Assembly: GCA_038116915.1 (NCBI GenBank)
Contig: JAYOEU010000150.1
Span: 1-11,092 of the forward strand
Origin: JADHLJ01 sp038116915
GTDB lineage: Bacteria; Pseudomonadota; Alphaproteobacteria; Thalassobaculales; Thalassobaculaceae
Direction of reading: 5' to 3'
Length of the DNA stretch: 11,092 nt
A model generated the notes under the pieces. It worked only from the letters and a program-made list of their open reading frames with translations, was not told the DNA's origin and did not search any database. Position numbers and translations under genes: made by a program. Shown here in pieces: positions 5,910 through 11,092 of the stretch (position 1 is the first letter of the stretch; each line of letters opens with the position of its first letter).

Positions 5910-7220
5910 CTATCCGAGCAGCTTTGCCGGAAGCCAGAGCGCGAGTTCGGGAAAAATCATCACCAGGGCCAGAACCGCCAGATCCAGCAGAATGAACGGC
6001 ACCACGCCGCGGTACATGTGGGTCAGTGTAATCTCCGGCGGCGCGATCGCGCGGAAATAAAAAATCGCGCCGGCCATCGGCGGCGTCAGATAGCTGGTCT
6101 GCTTGACCACCAGGAACAGGACGGCGAACCAGACGGGATCGAATCCGAAGCTCTCGATAAGCGGAAAGCCGATCGGCACCACGATCAGGATGATCGACAG
6201 CCCGTCGAGCACGAAGCCGGCGAGAAACACCAGGGTGAGAATCAGAATCAATGTGCCCCAGGGGCCGAGATCCCAGAATGAGAGGACGGCTCGGACGGCA
6301 TCGAAGCCGCCAGAAGAGAGGAACACGCTCGCGAACATGGTGCCTCCGGCGACAATGGTCAGGATCATCGCCGTGACCGAAAGAGTCTTCACCATCGCCT
6401 CGCGCATGACCGCCCAACTGAAGGTGCCGTAGGCGACGGTCATCAGCGTGGTGCCGACGGCGCCGACCGCCGCCGCCTCGGTCGGCACCGCCACCCCGGC
6501 CATGATGCTGCCCAACACCGCGACGATCAGCAGCAGCGGCGGAAACAGGGCCGTTCCCGTGAGTTTGAGCTTGGCGGAAAGCGGCATCGCATCGTCTGGA
6601 TGCGGAACCTTGGGTCCGGCGCTCGGGTCAAGGGTGCAGCGTATCCAGATATAGACCATGTAGAGCCCGGCCATCAGCAGACCGGGAATGAACATGCCGA
6701 TGAACAGGTCGCCAAGCGACATCTCGGCGACCGACGCCAGGATGATCACCACCACCGAGGGCGGGATGATCGCGCCAAGTGAGCCGCCAGCGGTGATGGT
6801 TCCTGAAATCAGCCCCTTGTCATAGCCGTGCCGCAGCATCACCGGGGTCGCCAGGAGGCCGACCACGGTCTCGGTCGCGCCGATCACACCGCTGCAGGCC
6901 GCGAAAACGACGCACATGGCAATGGTGCCGAGCGCCAAACCGCCCGGCAACCGCTGGGTCCAGAGATGGATTGCCTCGAACAGGCGCTCGGCGGTTCCCG
7001 ACTTCTCCAGCATCGCGCCCATGAAAATGAACAGCGGGACCGCCGCCAGCACCGATGCTCCGGTGATGTCGTCGATCTTGTGCATGAAGACCAGAACCGC
7101 GTTCGCGCCGAACCTCAGGACGCCGAAAAAGAACGCCGTCGACATCAGCGCATAGGCGATCGGAACCCCGAGAAAGATCAGGGTCAGCAGGACCGGAAAC
7201 ATCCAGGTGACGATATCCAC
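5910..7220 (-). CDS. TRAP transporter large permease (DctM-like)
   Basis: This is the large membrane subunit of a tripartite ATP-independent periplasmic transporter, which imports small carboxylates or related solutes with sodium in the inner membrane. The product has 436 residues, normal for DctM, and is hydrophobic throughout. Family motifs: SGVIGATETVVGLLATPVML (110-129), GSLGAIIPPS (146-155), VAVPTEAAAVGAVG (243-256), FVLDGLSIILIVVPIGFPL (336-354) and LTPPMAG (378-384). The late FYFRAIAPPEITLTHMYRG region recalls the branch labelled mannitol/chloroaromatic transport, so the substrate is not assignable. Translation starts at a GTG, 4 bp after the stop of the small subunit. Its Shine-Dalgarno-like GGGGAGG lies within the end of that upstream gene, indicating coupling. 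No DctP gene adjoins on this side. Confidence 0.94.
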   Translation of the reverse strand: MDIVTWMFPVLLTLIFLGVPIAYALMSTAFFFGVLRFGANAVLVFMHKIDDITGASVLAAVPLFIFMGAMLEKSGTAERLFEAIHLWTQRLPGGLALGTIAMCVVFAACSGVIGATETVVGLLATPVMLRHGYDKGLISGTITAGGSLGAIIPPSVVVIILASVAEMSLGDLFIGMFIPGLLMAGLYMVYIWIRCTLDPSAGPKVPHPDDAMPLSAKLKLTGTALFPPLLLIVAVLGSIMAGVAVPTEAAAVGAVGTTLMTVAYGTFSWAVMREAMVKTLSVTAMILTIVAGGTMFASVFLSSGGFDAVRAVLSFWDLGPWGTLILILTLVFLAGFVLDGLSIILIVVPIGFPLIESFGFDPVWFAVLFLVVKQTSYLTPPMAGAIFYFRAIAPPEITLTHMYRGVVPFILLDLAVLALVMIFPELALWLPAKLLG

Positions 7221-7224
7221 GAGG

Positions 7225-7752
7225 TCAGCCGGCCTCCCCGTCCCAGGGGCCGGAGCGAAGTCCCAGCGCGACCGCTCCCGCCTTCACGGTCTCGGCCACA
7301 AGCTGAACCGCGAAGATCACGAACCCGAAGGCCACGACCATGCGTACCGGCCAGACCACGGGATTCCAGCCGGACTCGCCCGATCGTTCCCCGCCGGCCC
7401 ACGCGCCCCAGGCATAGTCGATCAGTTCAAGGGAGACCCAGCTCATCACCGGCACCATGCAGAACAGCAGGATGATGAAATCCAGCACCGCCTTGCCCCG
7501 CTCGGACATCCGCGCATAGACGAAATCGATGCGGATATGCTCTCCCCGCCGGGTCACCAGGGCGATCCCGAGGGCGAAATGTGCACCGGTGATCATATAG
7601 CTCAGTTCGTAGGCCCAGAAGGTCGGCAGGTTCAGTACGAAGCGGGCCAATGCCTCATAGGTCATGATCAATCCCAACGGCACAACCAGGGCCGCGGCGG
7701 TGACGCCGAGGCTTGTGGAGAAGCGGTCGATATGGGCGATCAGACGAAACAT
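7225..7752 (-). CDS. TRAP transporter small permease (DctQ-like)
   Basis: This is the small membrane subunit paired with the large permease immediately downstream. The product has 175 residues with four hydrophobic segments at about 15-35, 48-66, 86-108 and 132-156, the DctQ layout. Family-like features are the MTYEALARFVLN segment after the first helix, FWAYELSYM before the second, and RRGEHIRIDFVYARMSERGK in the central loop (about 68-87). The ATG at 7752 gives the standard N-terminus (MFRLIAHIDRFSTSLG), but I see no ribosome-binding site before it. A periplasmic binding protein gene would often be next to this pair; here the upstream side is about 390 bp of non-coding repeat-bearing sequence followed by argC on the other strand. 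Confidence 0.92.
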   Translation of the reverse strand: MFRLIAHIDRFSTSLGVTAAALVVPLGLIMTYEALARFVLNLPTFWAYELSYMITGAHFALGIALVTRRGEHIRIDFVYARMSERGKAVLDFIILLFCMVPVMSWVSLELIDYAWGAWAGGERSGESGWNPVVWPVRMVVAFGFVIFAVQLVAETVKAGAVALGLRSGPWDGEAG

Positions 7753-7845
7753 GGCGGGACGCTATCACGACCTGAGACCGCTGCAAGATCGCGCTCCGCA
7801 TTCATCGCGAGGGTGTTGCACCAGTTTCGCTTCATGAGTTGTCTC

Positions 7846-7870
7846 GTCGCCCCGCACTCGATGCGGGGCC
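7846..7870 (+). repeat. GTCG-headed REP-like hairpin
   Basis: GTCG (7846-7849) leads into GCCCCGCA-CTCGA-TGCGGGGC (7849-7869), a perfect 8-bp stem with a 5-nt loop, then CGAAGCCC. It has the same head tetranucleotide and the same design as the arms of the element at 5727-5852, but a different stem sequence. Similar CCCCGCA...TGCGGGG palindromes are very common between genes in alphaproteobacteria. Confidence 0.6.
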
Positions 7871-7899
7871 GAAGCCCTAAGCCTTGTCCCGTGACGGAT

Positions 7900-7962
7900 G
7901 GCGTAGCGCGTTTGAGGACCGATCCAAACACTGTAGATCCGTGGTCCACCATGCGTTACGCC
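7900..7962. repeat. Two-tier imperfect inverted repeat
   Basis: The outer arms are GGCGTAGCGC (7900-7909) and GCGTTACGCC (7953-7962), pairing at 9 of 10 positions. The inner arms are GGACCGATC (7916-7924) and GATCCGTGGTCC (7936-7947), pairing except for a 3-nt bulge. Together they make a long stem just beyond the hairpin at 7846-7870. It looks like part of a compound intergenic repeat rather than a gene or a terminator, since no T run follows on either strand. Confidence 0.45.
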
Positions 7963-8063
7963 GAGCTTTTCAGGCGTGGGGTCCACATCAGCCGCGGGAC
8001 GACGGTCATAAACGTTGCCGGCTTCCCAATTTTCGGATGGCAGCGGCCGCACTCCATTTACCG

Positions 8064-8092
8064 TTGACGCCACGGCGTTTCAGGAGTAGCGA
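8064..8092 (+). promoter_or_regulatory. Possible argC promoter
   Basis: TTGACG (8064-8069) is a good -35 hexamer. At 17-bp spacing the -10 position reads TAGCGA (8087-8092), a weak match. It would give a leader of about 40 nt to the argC ATG. It is offered only as the best candidate in the spacer. Confidence 0.2.
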
Positions 8093-8141
8093 GCGGCACT
8101 CATACCGATTGCAATTATTGTGAGGGAACCGGGAGGTAGCC

Positions 8142-9101
8142 ATGACGGCGCGGATCTTCATCGACGGCGAAGCAGGAACGACGGGATTGCAAATCCGCGA
8201 GCGCCTGATCGACCGCCGCGATATCGCGCTGATCAGCCTCTCGGATGCCGAGCGCAAGGATACCGAGGCGCGGCGGCGGGCCCTGAACGAGTGCGACCTT
8301 ACGATCCTCTGCCTGCCGGATGACGCCGCGAAGGAATCGGTCTCTCTGATCGAGAACGATACGACCCGGGTGATCGATGCCTCGACCGCGCACCGGGTGG
8401 CCGACGGCTGGGTCTACGGCTTTCCCGAAATGACCGCCGGCCAGCAGGATGCGGTCCGCGCCTCCAAGCGGGTGGCCAATCCCGGCTGTTATCCCACCGG
8501 CGCCATTGCGCTGATCCGACCGCTGGTCGAGGCGGGACTGCTGCCGCGCGACTTTCCGGTGACGGTGAACGCCGTTTCCGGGTATTCCGGCGGCGGCAAG
8601 TCGTTGATTCAACGTTTCGAGGGCGCGGGCGGCGCCGAGGAGCCGGCGTTCTATGCCTACGGCCTTGCGCTAGCCCACAAGCATCTTCCGGAAATGCAGA
8701 CCCATGGCCTGCTGGACCACGCGCCGCTCTTCGTGCCGTCGGTCGGCCGCTACTACAAGGGCATGCTGGTTCAGGTCCCGCTTCAGCTCTGGGCCCTGCC
8801 CGGCGCGCCAACGGCCAAGCAGATCCATGAGGCACTGGCGGATCATTTCGGAACCGGCGGCTTCGTGCGGGTGGCGCCCTTCGGCGATACCGATCCCAAG
8901 ACCGAACTTGATCCGGAAGCGCTGAACGCCACCAACGAGATGGAACTGCGCGTGTTCTCGCGGGACGATACCGGACAATGCCTGCTGACGGCGGTGCTCG
9001 ACAATCTCGGCAAGGGGGCCTCCGGAGCGGCGGTTCAGTCGATGAACCTGATGCTCGACCTGGAGCCGCGCGCCGGTCTTTCCGAGCGCCTGGCGGCTTA
9101 G
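8142..9101 (+). CDS. argC: N-acetyl-gamma-glutamyl-phosphate reductase, short type
   Basis: This enzyme carries out the third step of arginine synthesis: NADPH-dependent reduction of N-acetylglutamyl phosphate to N-acetylglutamate semialdehyde in the cytoplasm. The product has 319 residues, the length of the shorter (class 2) ArgC branch, which lacks insertions found in the longer type. The dinucleotide-binding motif is DGEAGTTG (8-15). The catalytic cysteine is Cys116 in VANPGCYPTGA. AVSGYSGGGK (144-153) and AHKHLPEM (178-185, His181 probably the base) complete the active site. The ATG has a strong GGGAGG five bases upstream, so the start is secure. No other arg gene is in view. In many alphaproteobacteria argC follows the rplM-rpsI ribosomal genes; here it follows repeat-bearing spacer DNA. 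Confidence 0.96.
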   Translation: MTARIFIDGEAGTTGLQIRERLIDRRDIALISLSDAERKDTEARRRALNECDLTILCLPDDAAKESVSLIENDTTRVIDASTAHRVADGWVYGFPEMTAGQQDAVRASKRVANPGCYPTGAIALIRPLVEAGLLPRDFPVTVNAVSGYSGGGKSLIQRFEGAGGAEEPAFYAYGLALAHKHLPEMQTHGLLDHAPLFVPSVGRYYKGMLVQVPLQLWALPGAPTAKQIHEALADHFGTGGFVRVAPFGDTDPKTELDPEALNATNEMELRVFSRDDTGQCLLTAVLDNLGKGASGAAVQSMNLMLDLEPRAGLSERLAA

Positions 9102-9140
9102 TGCCGATTAGGCTCTGTTGAGTCATCCCTAATTGCTTAC

Positions 9141-9241
9141 AGGACCTTTCGAGACGGCGCTATCGCGCCTCCTCGGGGTGAGTGAGCACAAGAGAAATTC
9201 ACCCTGAGGAGCGGCCGAAAGGACGCGTCTCGAAGAGTCCT
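9141..9241. repeat. Roughly 100-bp inverted-repeat element between argC and the IMPase gene
   Basis: The outer arms are AGGACCTTTCGAGACG (9141-9156) and its near-complement at 9226-9241, 14 of 16 pairing. The inner arms CTCCTCGGGGTGA and TCACCCTGAGGAG pair at 12 of 13 around a loop near 9182-9198. Between these tiers the left arm has its own small hairpin, GGCGC-TATC-GCGCC (9156-9169). CCCTGAGGAG followed by CGTCTCGAAG is a phrase I recognise from dispersed intergenic repeats in many alphaproteobacteria. It sits between two converging genes and could stop or protect both transcripts. Confidence 0.65.
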
Positions 9242-9270
9242 GTTGACCGCTTCCCCGCCATTAGGCGCCA

Positions 9271-10101
9271 TTACCCCCCGAAAAGCACGGCGTGCAGGGC
9301 GCGCCAGCTTTCCGGGTCGGGGGCGGTCAGAATTCCGCGGTCCAGTTCGTGCGGTCTGTAGGGCATGCCGTCGAAGCATGCCTGATGGCCGCCGGCCTCC
9401 GCGTGGATCAGGCAGCCGGGCACGTGATCCCAAGGCATCTTCTTGATATACATGGAGAAATGCGCCTCGCCCATAGCCATTCGAAGGTATTCGTGGCCGG
9501 CGCAGCCGAGCCGGTAATGGTCGGCGACGCCGTCATTCGCCCGGGCCCGCATGTCTTCCTTGAGGGGACTGTCGAGAAACCGGAAATTGATGGCGCCGCG
9601 CATCTCGATCGGAGCCGAGCCCGGCAGAGTTGAAAGCCTTTGGGCCGGTCCGCCTTCGTAGGAATGGGACCAAGCGCCGGCTCCCTTCTCGGCCCCGACC
9701 CAACGGTTGCCGAGAGGGTCAAGGATGACCCCCAAAAGGGTCTCGCCGCCACGGACCAGTCCGACCATGACGCAGAAATACCGGCTGCCCTTGGCAAAAT
9801 TGCTGGTGCCATCGACCGGATCGATGATCCAAACCGGCGCGTCGCCCTTCAGATACTCGAAAATCGCCGGGTCTTCCAATGCCGCCTCCTCGCCGATCAC
9901 GACCGAATCCGGCACCAAGGCTTTCAGAAGCGGCGTCATCCGGTGCTCGGATTCGATGTCCGCGATGGTGACCAGATCCTTGGGGCCGGTCTTTTCGCTG
10001 ACCTCACCATCCGCCAGCGCCTTGTAACGCGGCATGATCACCGCATCCGCGGTCTCCCGCATGATCGCGGCGACGGTCTCCAGGGACGGGATCTGCGGCA
10101 T
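9271..10101 (-). CDS. Inositol monophosphatase family phosphatase
   Basis: This is a magnesium-dependent, lithium-sensitive-type phosphomonoesterase of 276 residues, normal for the family. Metal and catalytic motifs are complete: KDLVTIAD (41-48), GEE (70-72), IDPVDGTSNF (93-102, with Asp94 and Asp97) and PWDHVPGCLIHAEAGG (223-238, with Asp225). Bacterial members act on inositol phosphates (SuhB), histidinol phosphate (HisN) or 3'-phosphoadenosine 5'-phosphate (CysQ). The motifs do not separate these, so no symbol is given. The ATG at 10101 has AGAGG five bases upstream. The gene lies 92 bp downstream of groL in the same direction, with a hairpin terminator between, and converges on argC across the repeat element. 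Family certain, substrate not. Confidence 0.92.
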   Translation of the reverse strand: MPQIPSLETVAAIMRETADAVIMPRYKALADGEVSEKTGPKDLVTIADIESEHRMTPLLKALVPDSVVIGEEAALEDPAIFEYLKGDAPVWIIDPVDGTSNFAKGSRYFCVMVGLVRGGETLLGVILDPLGNRWVGAEKGAGAWSHSYEGGPAQRLSTLPGSAPIEMRGAINFRFLDSPLKEDMRARANDGVADHYRLGCAGHEYLRMAMGEAHFSMYIKKMPWDHVPGCLIHAEAGGHQACFDGMPYRPHELDRGILTAPDPESWRALHAVLFGG

Positions 10102-10120
10102 TGGGACCTCTGACAGACAA

Positions 10121-10150
10121 ACGGGGCCGCGAAATGCATCGCGACCCCGT
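10121..10150 (-). terminator. Probable groL terminator
   Basis: On the minus strand ACGGGGTCGCGA (10150-10139) pairs with TCGCGGCCCCGT (10132-10121), 11 of 12 positions, around a 6-nt loop, and is followed at once by TTTGTCTGT. A GC-rich stem ending in a T-rich run about 43 bp after the groL stop is the form of a factor-independent terminator. The T run is interrupted, so some read-through into the phosphatase gene is possible. Confidence 0.65.
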
Positions 10151-10193
10151 CTAGATACCGGACCTTGGGCCCGGATGGCAAAGCTGAATGCGC

Positions 10194-11092
10194 TTAGAAG
10201 CCCATATCGCCCATGCCACCCATTCCGCCCATGCCGCCCATGCCACCCATGCCGCCCATATCCGGCATGCCGCCGCCGCCCGCGTTGTCGGACGGCGCGT
10301 CGGCGACCATCGCCTCGGTGGTGATCAGAAGGCCGGCGATCGACGCCGCGTCACGCAGCGCGGTCCGCACCACCTTGGTCGGGTCCATGATTCCGGACTT
10401 GATCATGTCGACATAGGTGCCGTTCTGGGCATTGAAGCCCATTTTGATGTTCTTGCCTTCCAGCAGCTTGCCCACGACGACGGAACCGTCGGCGCCGGCG
10501 TTCTCGGCGATCTGGCGCACCGGAGCCTGAATCGCCCGGCGCACGATGTCGATGCCCACCCGCTGGTCGTCGTTATCGGGCGTCACCTTGTCGAGAACCC
10601 GTCCCGCGTAAAGAAGCGCAGAGCCGCCGCCAGCGACGATGCCTTCCTCGACCGCGGCCCGGGTCGCATGCATCGCGTCATCGACGCGGTCCTTGCGTTC
10701 CTTCACCTCGACCTCGGTGGCGCCGCCGACCCGCAGAACCGCGACTCCGCCGGCCAGCTTGGCAAGACGTTCCTGCAGCTTCTCACGGTCATAGTCGGAG
10801 GTGGTTTCCTCGATCTGCGCGCGGATCTGGTTGCAGCGGGCCTGAATGTCCTTCTTCTTGCCGGCGCCGTCGACGATCGTGGTCTCGTCATTGGTGATCG
10901 AGACGTTCTTCGCCGTGCCCAGCATATCGAGAGTGACGGTTTCGAGCTGGATCCCCAGATCCTCGGAAATCACCGTGCCGCCGGTCAGGACCGCGATATC
11001 CTCAAGCATCGCCTTGCGGCGGTCGCCGAAGCCCGGTGCCTTGACCGCGGAGACCTTGAGGCCGCCGCGCAGCTTGTTGACGACCAGGGTCG
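10194..11092 (-). CDS. groL: GroEL chaperonin, C-terminal part (cut by window edge)
   Basis: This is the 60-kDa chaperonin subunit, which forms a double seven-membered ring and folds proteins with GroES in the cytoplasm using ATP. The C-terminal 298 residues are present, starting near residue 261 by E. coli numbering; the frame is open through the right edge, so the gene continues beyond it. Visible hallmarks are KAPGFGDRRKAMLEDIAVLT, the ATPase aspartate region RVDDAMHATRAAVEEGIVAG (equivalent of Asp398), AGADGSVVVGKL, and the flexible Gly-Gly-Met tail. The tail carries five GGM units and ends GDMGF. That tail, and the intact core, suggest the main housekeeping copy rather than a divergent paralogue. 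The groES gene and any heat-shock control element would lie outside the window. Confidence 0.98.
   Translation of the reverse strand, partial: TLVVNKLRGGLKVSAVKAPGFGDRRKAMLEDIAVLTGGTVISEDLGIQLETVTLDMLGTAKNVSITNDETTIVDGAGKKKDIQARCNQIRAQIEETTSDYDREKLQERLAKLAGGVAVLRVGGATEVEVKERKDRVDDAMHATRAAVEEGIVAGGGSALLYAGRVLDKVTPDNDDQRVGIDIVRRAIQAPVRQIAENAGADGSVVVGKLLEGKNIKMGFNAQNGTYVDMIKSGIMDPTKVVRTALRDAASIAGLLITTEAMVADAPSDNAGGGGMPDMGGMGGMGGMGGMGGMGDMGF
10211..10255 (-). repeat. 9-bp tandem repeat encoding the GroEL GGM tail
   Basis: Five consecutive 9-bp units of the form CCATGCCRC (one with ATT for ATG) read Gly-Gly-Met on the minus strand. The repeat is in frame and expected for GroEL. Unit number could vary between strains. 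Confidence 0.85.

Larger units (their letters stand above)
7753..8141. other. 389-bp non-coding region between dctQ-like gene and argC
   Basis: Frames are open here on both strands, but none has a ribosome-binding site or recognisable protein character. The open minus-strand frame (7765-8073) reads through palindromic repeat DNA. The region contains the hairpin at 7846-7870, the two-tier stem at 7900-7962 and the argC leader at its right end. It also separates two divergent transcription units, so promoters for both must lie inside it. Confidence 0.6.

Noticed and set aside
5719..6417. A 232-codon minus-strand frame overlapping the DctM gene end and the inverted repeat
   Set aside because: It is out of frame with the real permease, and its tail runs through the palindromic element. 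It has no protein features.
7765..8073. A 102-codon minus-strand frame upstream of the DctQ gene
   Set aside because: It reads through the palindromic repeats with no ribosome-binding site. Similar phrases arise whenever this repeat is translated.
9107..9132. ATTAGG/CCTAAT hairpin just after argC
   Set aside because: The stem is only 6 bp with a 14-nt loop and no T run; this is expected by chance.
10211..10255. Tandem repeat as a possible CRISPR or microsatellite of interest
   Set aside because: It is the in-frame coding sequence of the GroEL Gly-Gly-Met tail.

Overview
The window reads as ordinary chromosomal DNA from a GC-rich alphaproteobacterium. A Rhodospirillales-like relative is my best guess, made by eye. 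The clues are strong GC bias at third codon positions, a GroEL with a Gly-Gly-Met tail, a short-type (class 2) ArgC, TRAP and ThiX-like transporters, and three palindromic intergenic repeats of a style common in alphaproteobacterial chromosomes. No rRNA, tRNA, CRISPR array, transposase or phage gene is visible.

Layout from left to right. Positions 1-306 are AT-richer and hold only a doubtful small reading frame. On the minus strand, a class II histone-deacetylase-family amidohydrolase (780-1907) overlaps by ATGA a secreted or lipid-anchored DUF192 protein (307-783). Divergent from it is a lone ThiX/SsuC-type ABC permease (2011-2766, plus). It converges on a stand-alone CheY-like receiver protein (2801-3229, minus). 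A 187-bp divergent spacer with a perfect TATAAT hexamer and a strong dyad separates the receiver from a UDP-glucuronate decarboxylase gene (3417-4364, plus). That gene ends 18 bp from a convergent MFS exporter of the EntS type (4383-5585, minus).

After a 324-bp spacer carrying a 27-bp perfect inverted repeat comes a TRAP transporter pair on the minus strand: DctM-like (5910-7220) and DctQ-like (7225-7752). No solute-binding DctP gene is in view. A 389-bp non-coding stretch with hairpin repeats precedes argC (8142-9101, plus). A roughly 100-bp inverted-repeat element separates argC from a convergent inositol-monophosphatase-family gene (9271-10101, minus). Upstream of that gene, in the same direction, lie a probable terminator and the 3' end of groL, which runs off the right edge.

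The genes do not form a single pathway. They are small independent units: lysine/polyamine-type deacylation with DUF192, cofactor-precursor or anion import, signalling, nucleotide-sugar synthesis (UDP-xylose), efflux, TRAP uptake, arginine synthesis, a phosphomonoesterase and a chaperonin. I found no convincing undescribed multi-gene system. The parts most worth a second look are the intergenic repeats, the dyad between the receiver and UXS genes, the HDAC-DUF192 coupling, and the two transporters that lack expected partners.
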